From the NCBI GenBank assembly GCA_015501595.1, contig JADNRX010000003.1, forward strand, positions 1 to 64,000: DNA of 64,000 nucleotides, read 5' to 3'. Below, one piece after another: positions 22,083-34,862 of the stretch. The position numbers and the translations under genes were made by a program. This DNA comes from Hymenopellis radicata. Its lineage: Eukaryota > Basidiomycota > Agaricomycetes > Agaricales > Physalacriaceae. The notes beneath the pieces are model-generated. The model did no database searches and was not told the origin of the DNA. It was given only the letters and a program-made list of their open reading frames with translations. Within the stretch, counting starts at the first letter, position 1. Each line of letters starts with the position of its first letter.

Positions 22083-22329
22083 CGCGAGAGAAAATCAGGA
22101 AGACAACGGTGTTGATGATTTAGAGGCCTTTGGAGATGTTAAACGGTGTTTTCTTGCGTTCAATCTGTATTGAGATTCGTGACATGTCGTTAATCTAAGA
22201 AACCGACATGAAGTCATTTGGAATATCGACGTGGTGCTCGCCATGAGAATGACCTCGAAGGGTTTCCGCTCAAATGTTGATTGCAATTATTTATACTGCA
22301 AAAGACTTGAACCATAACGGTTTAAATGC

Positions 22330-22701
22330 TAATTCTCCTCATGACTTGGAAGCCTTCAAGTTGGGCATACAGGTCAGTGAGATAGAAATAACGATCAGAA
22401 GTAAAGCTCACCTCTGTTGCCTCCTGCAAACTTTGCCATTCAACGGCGCTTCTCCACACCGCTGCCAGTTCCCCATCGCAGTCTTCGAATCGATACGTCT
22501 TCCACGGATCCAAGTACGCATTCGGACTCGAGTCAAGTAGACCTGACGCGTTGAATGAGTACGGCATAGTCTATGATATGAGAGCTATTCACCTTCGTCT
22601 TCCGCCGCCGCGTCAAGTCCATCTGTCCGGTAGAAGAACGTCCTGACATTAGACGCGGTATGTTTGTCGCATTGAGTTTGACCCTTTGTAGATGCAGACA
22701 T
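22330..22701 (-). CDS. Putative small uncharacterised protein
   Basis: From an ATG at 22701 the minus strand reads FFYRTDGLDAAAEDEG and, after a junction near 22580, continues with DPWKTYRFEDCDGELAAVW and WQSLQEAT, then stops soon after a possible intron. The composition looks coding, but the junctions do not close cleanly and no family is recognised. Confidence 0.3.
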
Positions 22702-23173
22702 GATTTGTTGTAAGCACCGAAGGAATCGAAGGGTGGGACAAGAAGGGGTTGCGGCGAGGGAGACCGCGATGGCATGATTATAAGTACTTTCTCCGGGGAA
22801 AGAAGTCCTATTATTACTCGAGGTCTGTGCGCGTTAGCTGTAAAGTGCTGTTGAAGAGGCCACACGTGGGTGGTGCGAGGGGCTGTGCAAAGAAAGTGTA
22901 GCAGATAAGATTGTGGTATACGACATCCTGAGAATCTTGAAGGAGAGCGAAAGTCCCAAACGTGTGTTCTTCACCTTCAGACGCGTCGCAATGATGTGGT
23001 CGCCATGGAAGTGTTCAACAAAGTAGAACAAAAGTAAAACGCGAGCTGCTGGAATAGACTTTCTCACGATGCACCGCCACCGGGCAAATACACTGTGGTT
23101 AGACTTCGTTCGTTCCTTTGTTCCACACCTTCATGACATGTTAGAGCGGTGCTCATACGGCAGTACATTCTAT

Positions 23174-24196
23174 TTATTCTTCATCAAGTCCAAATAGTTG
23201 ATCTACCAGTGAATCACCTGTCGCTGATGGCTGCCATCCGTGGGGCCCTGACTCTGGTTCCTCCTCCTCCTGGTTGTCTCGCCGTGTCCTCTTCTTACCT
23301 TTCCTTCGGCCTTGGTCACCTGATGTGCTCTGAGACTCTTCTCTCTCTCTGCGCTCTTTAGCAAAATACCACTCATCTGTTATATCCTTCTTCACCGACA
23401 TCGACGCGCGCCAGAATCCATCTCCGGGAGTCCAAAACGAACAGAGATACATTTCGTCGAAGGTGCTTCCCATGAGCCCTGGTCCGATAAGCCAGTTCGG
23501 GTCTGTGCAGTGCAGTGTGCCGTTCAAGCATCGCTATATGGTCATTGTTATCAGATACGCCTCGAGGAAGGACTCGGGACGTACCTGGATGAATTCTTCG
23601 TACTGCCCAGCGATAATCTCGGCTAACTCTCCTCTTGAAATAACATCGCCTTGTGATGTCGTCGTAGGAATCGTGATCAACCACTCGTAATGCTCATAAC
23701 CCGGCCACTGATGTTTCGTTCGGTCAGAACCCGCAATGAAGAGACGACGGACCCACACATAAAAGGAAGTGCACTTCATCCATCTCTTCCTTGAATGCTG
23801 CTTTGTCCAGATCCCTCATTCCTTGCCTAGCAAGACAATCCGAAAGAGGAACGCCCTCGACCTGTAACTCCGAATCCGGCGCGAACGAGATGCTAGGCAT
23901 AGTGAGAGGACCAGTCTCTGGGAGCCTTGGCTGTGGTACGAGTATGCACGACATGATCCTCTCCTTGTCGTTGAAGGACGGCACCAGCCCAATCAAGTCG
24001 GGCGCTGTGTAGATCATGTACCGTGGATTTGATGACCTTGGACGACCGTCAGGAAGTACACCGCCGATGATACCAAGCGTTTCTTGAGATGGGGAAGACT
24101 TGTATGATGTCTAAGGTTAGCCGAAGTTAGCAAGGTTATTTCCTGGAGATAAATAAAACTGACATAGGATCTCGAAAGCTTGATGTTGGGCGACAT
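23174..24196 (-). CDS. Uncharacterised fungal protein, one frame break
   Basis: Exons 24196-24164, 24110-23585 and 23533-23174. Protein-like stretches run in order SQETLGIIGG, MIYTAPDLIGLVPSFND, ERIMSCILVPQPRLPETGP, HYEWLITIPTTTSQGDVI, LHCTDPNWLIGPGLMGSTF, and a lysine/glutamate-rich tail ending LVDQLFGLDEE. The frame slips near 23763 between DEVHF and FYVWVRRLFIAG; removing one base restores it. No domain recognised. The N terminus is uncertain because a second ATG in another frame lies just upstream. Confidence 0.5.
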
Positions 24197-24742
24197 GTGC
24201 TCTGAGCGTTCTGGGGAGCGACATGATACACCGCCGTACTGACCGATTTATAGAGTTTGCGACTAGGTCAAAGAGCACCGTCTCTGTATAGTATCTAGCG
24301 ATGAATGATGCAGGTCCGTTTTACTTTGACGTTCATTGTTGACATATTCAGATTGTCCTGGGTGGGCTGATGTTTGTTTTCATTGTTAGTGTAAAACATG
24401 ACGTTGACAGGCATCTGTCGTGATCAGGTGTCTATTTCTACGACTACTTCAACTGGTGGCATCTACAATTTTGTCTTGTCTGTCCTTTGTTACTATTTAA
24501 TTTTAGATAGGAAGTTGCCCGAACGCCACCCTAACGCGGCAACGTTGCCTTTCGTAACCCCCCACCGAGCACCCCATCGCTACGCCACGTAAGCGAAGAA
24601 ACCATTTCTCATCCTTTGTATGCTCCACAAAAAGATCTCATTCATGGACCAGGCTATTATCATCGAGCGACGGTATTTCATGTGAGGTATGAGTCCATCG
24701 AGTCCCGGCTACATAATCTACTAGCTACTGTAATGCTAGCAA
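24197..24742. other. Intergenic region
   Basis: Between two minus-strand genes. No gene or repeat seen. Confidence 0.45.
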
Positions 24743-26941
24743 TCAAAATGGCCCCGCGCCATTAATATCCGTAAGACTAAGATACGCCCCAAAGTCTTCC
24801 CAAGAGTTGGCAGACCAGCCCTCCCACGCCATGAGGTTGTCCACCCCATTGGGAGCCAGATCAGTATTACTGCTATCCACCCCCAGATCGCCCCAGTCCA
24901 GATGTTCCGCGTCGACGTCGTGGTGCTCTGTGCGCTTCAGGGAGTCCTGTTCCTTGGGCGCCTTCAGCAGAGCGAACACTTCGGCAATGACATCACTACG
25001 CGAAGATGATCAGTATTAGAGCTGACTGAAACGAAATAAGAGTACGTACTGATATCGCCCAGCTACTTGCCACGTTTCCTCATGACTCTGCAAGATCTCC
25101 ATCAACTTGTAGACGTCTTCCAGGTCTCTCGGAGTGGCTACAGCGCCATCGCTATGCGCATTTGCTGCGTTGAGCAGGAGGACAATAGCCGAGTACAGCA
25201 TAGCCGCTAGCATACTATTCCCAAATGTGATATCGTGAAACGCCGCATGATGCGCCTGAAGAACGTGCGCACACGATCGTGCAGCGTTAGTGCAGATGGC
25301 TATGGAGGAGAAGGAGCGGTCGGCGTTGATGATGAAAGGTCGATGGATCTGGATTTGGACCCAGTAGTACGTGCTATAGAGTACAGCGGACGCCTCGGAG
25401 GGTTGGTGCGGATTCCAACGTAGGTGATCCGGTAGAGCGTCGATCCAGTTATTCAGAGCAGAATCCAACTCCACCGCGACATTATGCCCCCATTCAGCGT
25501 GGATAACGCGTCCCAGTATTGGGAGCGTCTCACAGAGTAGATGGTTTTCTGAGCAAACCCATATATCTCTAGCAGCTTGAGATGGAACACCCATGCCGTG
25601 ACTTTTGGGAATACTCCGGCCGGTTGCGTCCATGGCTGGAGCGGATCAGCTAGAAGCTCTCCCGGCCAATACTCGTCGTCGATTTCCAAAGGAAATCTGC
25701 GTCGAATCTGGAGGAAACCGTAAGAAACCAAGGGATGCGAAGAAAAGGAAGTCATTTACTCGTCTAAATTGGCACATATCATACGTCCAGACAAGGAACT
25801 AGCATAGCAGTCGACAGTAATGAGCGCCCACCAAGCGCGCTTCAAAGACTCGTCCAACGGCGTCCATGGCTCGTTACTCCTCCGCTTGCGATGGATTCTC
25901 ATGTGTTGCGCCAGTCGTATGCCCATGCCGGCGAACAGCCAACACTTACCTCCTAGTATGGACACACGGTACATATACAGCACCATCAAAACGAACAGCT
26001 GCAGATCCCACAAACATCCAGGCGAGGCATAGTCAATCGAGTCTAGCGGGCGGAGCTGCTTGAACCATTCCCATCCTAATTGATGTCCATCGGCCACCCG
26101 CGGATCATTGCTGGTGCGAGAGGCGATGGCGCATACGGCGAGGACGACAGAACCGAATTGTCGGGAGGTGTAGTGTATACCGTTGGATATGTCACGTCTG
26201 AACGACGGGCCGTGGAGGAGACATAGATGGTTATTGGTAGTATCAAGGAAGTGATTGACCAAGGAATAAATCAGGTCTGAGGGAGGGAATAAGAGCGGAG
26301 ATGTCAAGACTGGGGTCATATTTTGCCAGACCGGCCGCGTCCAGAACACTGGCCTGCGATGACTGTAGTGGGGATCCAATGTTTTGAGGTCGAACACGGT
26401 TTTGATGAATTCTTCTGCTCCATACTGGCGATTCTTGTTTTCGGAGATGGTGAGTTTGCTCATGGGATCTTCCATGGTCTGTACATCGGCAGTGGGGCTC
26501 GCACTGGCTTGACGCTCCAACGCAGAGATCTTTGCCTCCAGCTCGCGTGCGTAACGCGCCAGTTGTACAAGCAGCGGTCGCAATACCCTATTATCCTTGG
26601 GACATGTGTATGCCGGCTCTAGAATGGCGGTTATATGGACTTGTAGCTCTTCCATAGTCTCTGACTCCATAGCCGAATTTAGAGGTACTCCACCGTTCTA
26701 ATCGATGATAAGCCGAGGTAACCAGACGGCGGTTACTCACCTTTCTGGACATTGCAGCAATATGTGTACATTCTGAGCCATACGCAACGCAGTTGGAGCA
26801 TTTTGCACCAGGTCGTTGAGCACTATCGCCTTTTGCACCGTTAGATGGGAATCGCTTGATAGACGATAACTTACAAGCTTTCTTTCTGAAGCGGCAACTG
26901 TCACAGGAACCTTGTAGTCTCCGCTTTTTGGTGCCCTCCAT
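24743..26941 (-). CDS. Zn2Cys6 transcription factor with fungal middle region, paralogue 1
   Basis: Exons 26941-26875, 26829-26741, 26697-25760, 25707-25050 and 24995-24743, about 668 residues. The zinc cluster reads SCDSCRFRKKAC then GAKCSNCVAYGSEC, with an intron splitting the third cysteine codon (T|GC). A linker with ARYARELEAKISALERQ looks like a short coiled coil. The fungal-specific regulatory region follows: HLCLLHGPSFRRDISNG, FGSVVLAVCAIASR, CLWDLQLFVLMVLYMY, GMGIRLAQHMRIHRK, RAWWALITVDCYAS, then YWPGELLADPLQPW and a C-terminal acidic/tryptophan tail. Two one-base losses, near 25695 and 25495, break exon 4 when compared with paralogue 3. Target genes unknown. Confidence 0.82.
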
Positions 26942-27801
26942 TATTGGACCTACGAGTCGATTGTTTTTTTGATTTTATGTTACTGCGCTATCCGGTGTCG
27001 TTAAACCGTGTTGAGAATCTTGGAGAAGGCAGTGATGCGCAGTACGAGAACATGGGAGAGTGAAACAGAGTGAAACTTGGAGGACATCACAATTACTCAT
27101 GCTCAGGCTCAGATCAATTATTGGCCTTCCTCCGTGTTCAGAACGGTGGAATTCGCATCGCGACGCGGTGTGCATCTCCGATCTATAAGTTTTTCAAGTT
27201 CTCCGTTTTTCAAGCGGCTTAATTTCTATTAAGTCCACGCTTCTGAAGCACAGGCTAGCCTTGCCAAGGAAGAGGGGTGATCCTGAATTTGCATTACAAC
27301 CGTACTTGCGTCTCTCCGTTGCTGCGCAGCGGATCGCGGTAACGAGGCTGATGTTCTCGGTCTCGAGTTCGAAGTCCTACGTCAGCGAACGCGGTATCCT
27401 CCGGATGGTGTTCCAAGGGAGTGGCGACTCTGTCGTTTCTGTGAAGAAGAGGCCGACACTGTGGACCATGTTTTCTTTGGATGCCAGGAGGATGAGGAGC
27501 TTGTGCGCTGAGGGAAAGGTTGTTGGAGGATATATGGGCGTAAGTAGCCAGGTAGAGGTCTTGGCTTAAGTACGTCGGGAAAGACAACGGTCCACGGAAA
27601 GTTGAAACCGAGGATCGCCATCAATCACCTTCGAACGGTCACGTGGTCCTGACAGCAAAAATTGGTGCCTTCTGTGTTGAAGATAATTCGTCGGTCATGT
27701 GGTCCTCTTGCGATGCATTCAAATGCCGAAGGTGAATACATGAGCACGTATAACATATTGAGTTCACTAGGCAAGGTATATAATATATGAAGCGCTGCAG
27801 A
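26942..27801. other. Intergenic region between paralogous regulators
   Basis: Contains one LINE-type relic (annotated separately). No intact gene. Confidence 0.5.
27330..27512 (+). mobile_element. Relic of LINE 3' zinc-knuckle region
   Basis: One frame reads VPREWRLCRFCEEEADTVDH and then VFFGC, the cysteine/histidine pattern found at the C terminus of fungal non-LTR reverse transcriptases, ending in a stop. Upstream similarity decays within about 100 bases. A short truncated fossil. Confidence 0.55.
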
Positions 27802-30041
27802 CTATCCACTAGCCTGCTGTACATCGTGGAACTCTGGCCACCCTACAAGATTAAAATCCCATGCGTCCCAACTGCCCAACTGCGTACCCTCCAGATCCAC
27901 ACCATAAAAGTCGGTCGTCCGTTCATACTCACGGTCGTCGTCATCCCGCTCCTTCCGCTTCCTTGAGTCGCCCTCCGTGGCAGGAGGTTGCACGGTTTCG
28001 AATAACTCTTGCAAGACATCACTAGGCGGTATATCAGCATCATAAATCCGTGAGAACTAGAGAAACACGTACTGATATCTCCCAGCGACCTGAAATCGAT
28101 CCTCATGTCTCGCAAAGGCCCGCATCGAGAGCTTCACGTCCTCCATATCCCTCGGCTGAGCAAGCCCATTCCTCGCATTCAACAGCAGGATAATCGACGA
28201 ATGCAAAATCGCCGCAAACATCGAAGACAAAGGCAGCGTCCCAAACGCTTTATCATGCACATGCACGACATGCGCACACGACCTTGCTGCCGTCGCGCAA
28301 ATCGCAGTACTAGAAAACCCGTTCTTCACCTTCAAAAACGGGCGGTGTATCTCGATCTGCACCCAGTAATACATGATGTAGAGGAGCGCGGACGTCTCGG
28401 TGGGCGCGTGCGGGTTCCAGCGGAGGTAGTCCGGGAGGGCGTCGAGCCAGCCGTTGAGCGCTGAGTCTAGTTCGACGGCGACGTTTTGGCCCCACTCGGA
28501 TGTGGAGATGGCGTCCCAGAAGCGGGAGCGCCGGATGGCGTAGATGGTCATCTGGGAGAAGGTGTAGATGTCGAGGAGCTTGAGGTGGTGTATCCACCCG
28601 GTGAGCTGGGCTGGGACGTCTGGCGGTTGAGTCCAGGCGTTGAGGGATCGGCCATGATTTCGCCAGGCCAGTATTCGTCGTCGATCTCGATGGGATATTC
28701 GGTGTCGAACCTATCAAAAAAGGGAAGTTTAGGTTAGCGTTTTGCAGCAGATACATAGAGTAGAGCAACCCACTGATCAGGATTCGTCATTCTCATCCGC
28801 CCAGACATAGTGCTCACATACACATCGAGCATCATCAGCGCCCACCACGCTCTCTTCAACAGCTCATCGCTCGCCGTCCACATAACACCCTCCTTCCTCT
28901 TCAGCCTATGAATATGCATCGCTTGTGCCATCCTAATACCCATCCCCGTCAGTAACCAACACTGGTCAACCACCGTCAACCCATACGCGTAGAGAACCAT
29001 CAGCGGAAAAAGCTGCAAATCCCACAGCGACGTGGACGCCGAAATCGGCTCCCAGGCCCACGGCTTTCAGCTGCTTGTACCATTCCCACCCCGCGCGCTG
29101 TCCCTCGCCCACGCGCGGGTCGGCGGAATGACGCGCCGCCAATGCACACACCGCCAGGACGACAGATCCAAACGAGTGCGATTCATAATGAACCCCCGCT
29201 GCAATCTGGCGGAGCACTGTCGGGCCATGGAGTAAACAAAAGTGCTGATTGACCGTATTCAAAAAGATAGTGACGAGATCATCGATGAGGTCCTGCGGGG
29301 GGAACACGAGAGGCTTTTTCTCGGGTTGGGGAGGTACTGCCACTCCTGGGGGTACCAGAACTCTGGGCGGCGCGTAAAGTGCGTGGGGTCGATGCGCTTT
29401 TTGAGGTCTTTGGCGACGACGATGAATTTGGCGTCGCTGCTCGCGCCGAACTGGGAGCTACCCTCGGAGATGTCCAGTCGGCTCATGGGGGCTTCCATCA
29501 GGCGCACGTCGTCATCGGGATTGGGGGAGCTGGAAAGACTTTGAGAGCCTGATCGAGCGGATTCGAAAACGGCGAGTTTGGTCTCGAGGAGACGCGCGTA
29601 GCGAGCGAGTTCGGTGATGAGCGCGTGTACGATACTCGTGTCCTTTGGGACGACGTAGGGTTTTGTCTTGTTTAAGATCTCGTTTATGTGTACCTGAACG
29701 TCATCCACAACGGACGCGGTATCCCAAGAGTTGGCGTTTTGTGGCAATCCACGGTTCTAAGTCCAAACATACTTGAGCAAGCCAGATGGCACCTCGAGAA
29801 GGACGATGCTAACCTTCCTTGACATAGCAGCGACATGTGTACACGCAACATCAAAGGTAATACAATTCTTACACTTGTTTCCCGGCCGTTGAGCACTGTC
29901 ACCTACACCGTCACCAAATTCAGCCACAAAGACGCGATTCACTTGGCTGCAAGACGCACATTTTATCTTCCTAATCCTGCAATTATCACAGGAGCCTTGC
30001 AGTCTTCGTTTCTTCGAGCCAGGGACTGGAGTATCCGCCAT
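27802..30041 (-). CDS. Zn2Cys6 transcription factor with fungal middle region, paralogue 2
   Basis: Exons 30041-29960, 29902-29814, 29756-28774, 28710-28073 and 28021-27802, about 670 residues. The cluster is SCDNCRIRKIKC then GNKCKNCITFDVAC, again with an intron in the third cysteine codon. The middle region follows the same order as its paralogues: HFCLLHGPTVLRQIAAG, FGSVVLAVCALAARH, MVLYAYGLTVVDQCWLLTG, AWWALMMLDVYVSTMSGR, EIDDEYWPGEIMADP. The tail differs, being rich in charged residues and ending FHDVQQASG. Frame breaks near 29340 and 29040 cancel each other; one more near 28645 looks like CCCC shortened to CCC. Intron 1 (57 bases) has no stop and keeps frame. Confidence 0.78.
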
Positions 30042-30644
30042 GAAGCAGAGCCCATTCGTACTACGTAAAAACCTTTTTGAAGGCGAAACTTGAAGCGGTG
30101 TCCAAAGTGCTGCGTGAAAGCGCCGGGTTAAGCTGCGGAAGCTGATAGCTTGGCAGTGATACACGAATTTGATTACGCAGATCCCACGCAAATCGTAAAC
30201 GCGTAACGTTTCAAATATATCATCTGCTTCAATCATCTACTAATGATCTACTGTTAAGTAGTAGTACCTTCTCAAGACCAAGGGACCACGATAGAGAGCG
30301 CGTATATTCCACGGTTGCTTAGGTTAGCATGGGGCGTAACTACACCTCAATATATTCGTGCCATTCTCTGATGTAAAATCCAGCCTAAGGGATCCCCGAG
30401 CGACAATGGGAAAAAGTCGTAGTCAGCTTTTGTCATTCCTCATGACGCGTGGCGAGAAAAATATACGTACGCCTGGGAACCCTTCAAGCTCTCCGCCGGT
30501 ATTCGACTGCGACCTGTATTGCCTTCTTCAGGCACGTCGCCAGAGAACATCGAGGCAGTCGCAAGAGGTCGAGTCACAGCATTTGCTGCGCGCAGTCGTC
30601 GTTTCATACTCGCGAGCCAAGTACACTCAACCAATATCCGTCTT
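30042..30644. other. Intergenic region
   Basis: Promoter side of paralogue 2 up to the inverted-repeat arm. No gene seen. Confidence 0.45.
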
Positions 30645-31996
30645 GCCCGACGTGAATGATAACTCCGTGTAGACGCTGCGTTGGGCTTTACGGTACAGGG
30701 AAGACACGCCAGCTCAAAAAACCTTTGTCAAACTCTTCCTTTTCACGACAGCTCTCTTCACGACCTTTCCGCCCTTCGGCGTTCCCTTCATCGACGAGGA
30801 CAGGGTAGGCTTGTAGAGAGACTGACGTTCAAAAGCCCTAGCTGGAGACGCATCTACCTGACGGCTTTGATTCGACGAGAACGTATCCCCAGTCGACAAG
30901 ACACGTTTTTCCTTCAGAGGGCTTGTAGTAAGGAGCGGCGGCGCAGGTTTCCTCTTAATAGCACGTTTCAAAGTCGTTGGAGGAGTCAGAATGTACTTCC
31001 TAGGAGCAGTAACAGTACTCTGCTTTGAAGACTGAGGAGAGGCACGAGGACTAATAGGCCTCGACTTGGCGAGAGACCGGTTTTGGTTTGAGGGAATAGA
31101 CTGTGGTGATAAAGGTTTGCGAGGAGATGGACAGGGATGTCTAGATTTTCGCGGGCTGACGTCGAGAGAGATAGGTGCGCGTATTCTGAGGGGTTTGAAG
31201 GGCTCCGCGGAACAGGGAGACGACGCGATGTCAGTCGTACCAGATCAATGTGCTTGGAAGGCTCCAAGCCAGTTGGAGTAGTCGTGCGTTTAGGACTTGG
31301 AGATGGAGAGAGCGGAACGGCGAAGGATGTAGAAGAGATCGCACGCGAGATTGAGAGCTGCACAAAAGTCAAAAGACTATCATGATAGTGAAAGCCATCG
31401 CTCACCAGGCTGAAAGAATTGAAAGAAGTGCTTTCTTCCAACGAGCCCAAATCCGTACTGCTTAGCCTCTGACAAATTTCTTCAAGAGAATGAATAGCCT
31501 CGAGCTGTTGTTGTGAAAGATGAGCACGCTTCAACAAGTGCGGTGTGCAGACTTCTTCGACGGCCTCGAGTGAAAGATTGGCGCGCTTCAAGCGGCGTCT
31601 ACAACGCGGTCAAGTTGTCGCCTACATGACTAAGAAAACAACACGCCTTGAAGCCATCAACGTCGACAGCAAACTCGCAGGACGACATCCTCGTCTGCAC
31701 AGTCGAGCTCTCGACTCAGATACCGAACCCGACTCTGAGCTTGCCGCCCACATCGCCTCCTCCGCGCGCGCCAGGAGCTCGCGGTCAGCCCCGAATAGAA
31801 CAAGAAAGCGAACGAAGCGCTCGAGGAGATGAACTTTGGCCTCGAGCTCAGAGATGTATGCGGCAGTGTCCATCGTAGTTGGAGGCTGCAAGAATGTGAA
31901 CGATATCTCGTCGAGAGTCTAGAAGAGGGAAGGAAAAGGGCGGACGTCTTAAGAGAGAAGAATCACGATCACGTTTCTTTGTTTGGCTGTGGCGTC
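30645..31996 (-). repeat. Inverted duplication, arm A (about 1.35 kb)
   Basis: Reverse-complement similarity to 37516-38870 runs the full length with scattered substitutions and small indels, from the 3' flank (ACGGAGTTATCATTCAC) through the whole unknown gene to the sequence around ATGACGCCACAGCC. The arms enclose about 5.5 kb with the phosphatase gene and regulator paralogue 3. Confidence 0.85.
30714..31873 (-). CDS. Unknown Ser/Pro-rich protein, copy A (frame-broken)
   Basis: The start MDTAAYISELEAKVHLLERF is followed by FLVLFGADRELLARAEEAMW, an amphipathic helical N terminus. After an intron beginning GTGTTG, the frame gives LKRANLSLEAVEEVCTP, HLSQQQLEAIHSLEEICQRL, then a second intron starting GTGAGC and a basic, serine/proline-rich region ending GGKVVKRAVVKRKSLTKVF. 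Relative to copy B, one base is missing near 31730 and the frame slips again near 31235. Copy B has a different two-base loss, so each copy is intact where the other is broken. Function unknown; the tail could bind nucleic acid. Confidence 0.5.
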
Positions 31997-32110
31997 ATCG
32001 CCCCAAAGGGTTGGCCACGTGGACTGCATCTTGCCGCTCTTGCTCTGCGCATCCATCATCGATCCTCGCTGCGCTTGCCTCTCATCCTCATTTTCCCTTG
32101 TTTAACCAAC

Positions 32111-32411
32111 ATGCCTGCCTCGTACATTCCGTTGGTATCGACTCCCGTACTGTGGTTTCTGCCGACGGTGGCGCCATGGCTGCCCAACGCCAAGATGTTC
32201 GCGCCCAGTCCCGACGAGCTCGTGCTGCCCATCCAAACCCACAATCAGCTCAACATCGTCACGGCGCGCTTCAATAACGGCAGCATGGCGGCGAAAAGGA
32301 TTCACAACTATACCCCGACATAGGCCCGCCGCTGAAGCCTTACTACATGTATTCACCGGAGGAACTGGAGCGCTGCTCTAGGGTGGTTGATCTGTCCTCA
32401 TCTCCTGTTTG
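32111..32411 (+). CDS. Putative small uncharacterised protein
   Basis: ATG at 32111 opens MPASYIPLVSTPVLWFLPTV, then PWLPNAKMFAPSPDELVLPI and FNNGSMAAKRIHNYTP. The first frame ends at 32323, but after a one-base slip near 32318 the sequence continues as GPPLKPYYMYSPEELERCS to a possible donor GTGAGT near 32417. Composition is coding-like; no family recognised. Confidence 0.4.
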
Positions 32412-32685
32412 TCCTGGTGAGTTCGCGTCTGTGTTTGGTGCTTCGGGAAAGACCCGCTGGATCACGGGACCGTTTCGTGGCTTCCTTTTCGATCTGGATC
32501 CCGCCTGACACTTAGATTCACTCCGTCCTTCTCTGTGTCCGCAAGGACCAGAGCTCTCTAAGCCAACTTATTATGCTCACAAATTGAAATGTCCTGAACC
32601 GCAACTAATGACAATAGGTTGTTCCATGACATTAATAATACAGATAGAGTACCAGATCATATATATGGTTCAGCGACAACCTTGT

Positions 32686-34544
32686 TCAAACATCGACCCA
32701 AGACTTCACACCCCACCCAAGTACATCGAACATGACAGGTAACACTTCACAAGCTAGCAGAGCAATACCAGCATATACAGTGACCTTGGTCAAGACTATG
32801 AAATTGTCAGCTCCACATCCCCAGTCTAGCATAATAGAATAACCCACCATCAGCATCATAATGCTTCACATCCTCATCCTCATCTTTCCATGCCCCGTCA
32901 TCCTCCGCCCCAGTCATCGACTTGGACAGCGGACTCTCAAACCTAACCTTCTCACTCCTCAACTTCATATCTCTCGCAGACTGCCTCCCACTTCCACTAT
33001 ACCCACTCCCACTCCCAATACCACCAACCTCAACACCAGCCGAACCAGGCAAGTCAATAACACTAGGAATCGATCGCAACCCACCCGCGTGCGCAAATTC
33101 ACTCGGCACATTTTTATAATCCGTCGCAGGGGTATAGAAACGACGATTCGGAAGCCGGAACGCGCGCGCTAAGAGACGGAATGTGGGCGGGAGGAGGACA
33201 TGGAGCAGAGATTTGGCGAGGATACGCCACGCGAAGATGGTCAGGATACCAACAACCATTTTGAGCGCGGCCATGCTCCACCACAGAAGGACGTCCTCGA
33301 GACCGCGATCAACCGTGGTCCACTGCCCGAGGGAATGATCCCAGTGCCAACCGCTACCGGGCATAACGACAGGTGTGCGTCCGTCAACGCCAGCATAACT
33401 GACGCCCCATTTTCCCAGAAGAGCGCCAAGGACAACACTTCCAAAAGCGATGGCATCTTCGAAGCACGGGCAATCATCCACTGGCTGGGGATGCTGATTG
33501 ACAGCGAGGAGACAAAGAGGAATTAGGATGAGAGGGACCTCCCATCCGCCTTGAGTAACCCAATCTTCGACCATTTTGCCGATTCCCAGTCCACGGGCGA
33601 CGTAGATTGTGAGGGACGATGAGGGCACCGAGACAGGTATTCCGGGAAAACTGCTGTGAACCCACCAGATCCCGCCACCAAGGAGCACACCCATTACACA
33701 GTCGGTGAAGGAGTGCATGCCGTGTAGAGTCGTCCAAAGACGATAGAAAAGGTATAAACGACGAGCCCAACACACATCAGGGTATAAGTTTGGGATGAGA
33801 TGGCTTCTTCCGCGGCAAGCAAGTAGACATGCCCAAACAAGAAAAGCGCAATAGAGACACTGTTCGTTGAGTGGGTTGAAGGGAACCCGTACTCAAGATG
33901 GTGGGTACCGATGGCTGTATGGGGTAAGGTCACGCTTGAGTTGATTGGTGATGGACACTCACTGAGACGCGTAACGGGAGGGGCAAATGGCCTTGGCGAG
34001 CATATGAGTCCTTGAAGAATGATGAAAAGTATACGCCGAGCGCGAGGACGATAAGGAGGCTGCGCGTGGGTTAACGTGATGGTTGCGGGGAGGGAAGATG
34101 GCCCTTACCCCGGCCGGTCTCTGCAAAGCCGAAGAAGAATAACGCAGGCAGGAAGGTCATGAAGAATGTGTGCGTGCCTGTCGAGCCAACGTCAATATGA
34201 CAGACATATGGCCGGGCTAGGGATGCGTACCGAGAGACGAAGTGTAAACGAAATAAGTATCCAGCCATGGAGTACGAATGCATTCCTAACATATTCCTTG
34301 AATATGCAAGGATAGGTGCGAAAACTGCTTACCTGCATCTTGGCGATAATCTTGGACTCTTCATGAACAGTTGCAACTAGCTTCCGCCTGATAGCAGCCC
34401 TCCACTTTGGCAAAATAGTGTCATAAGCATCGTGAGGCTGGCAGCCAATGTCCTGGTATATTGAGCCCTTTTCGTTGTAAAACCCGCGGACTGGAGAGGA
34501 CTCGCGAGAGGAGACGGGAGAGTCGTCGACTCGGTGACAGACAT
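32686..34544 (-). CDS. Sphingoid long-chain-base 1-phosphate phosphatase (LCB3 type), frame-broken
   Basis: PAP2-superfamily membrane phosphatase that dephosphorylates sphingoid base phosphates in the ER. Exons run from about 34544 to a last exon at 32795-32686. The N-terminal part has RTPWLDTYFVYTSSLGTHTF as in fungal homologues. Acid phosphatase motifs: K(D)LICSPRP (KX6RP), YGFPSTHSTNS (PSGH-like) and GRLYTAMHSFTD (SRX5H-like, with G for S). Several hydrophobic segments follow, then a polar tail with GSGSGYSGSGRQSARD. The last intron is 32847-32796. The frame needs a base near 34530, near 34008 (before LICSPRP) and near 33720 (GGCATG for GGCCATG), the last two inside catalytic motifs. Its start is about 320 bases from that of regulator paralogue 3, divergent. 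Confidence 0.75.
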
Positions 34545-34862
34545 CACGTCGGCGTCGTCGTTAAATAAAGCAAATAGTCGGTCGTTAGGCTGTGCAGATC
34601 TGGGGGTTCCGGGGTCGTCGACGTGGCACACTACCTCGACGTTGACGGGTGAGGGGGGGAGCGGTGGGAGCCAACAACAGTGTTTACCGGGAGTCCCAAG
34701 AGAGTCCGGGTAATGCAAAAGTAATCGCGTTATGTAATTGAGATTTCTCCATGTTTCACTCACCCATGTTCTCGTACTGCGCGTCACTGCATTCACCAGG
34801 CCTGGTTGACGACGCCGGATAGCGCAGCAATACAAGTACAGACGTTGTTGAACGGCTGTGTA

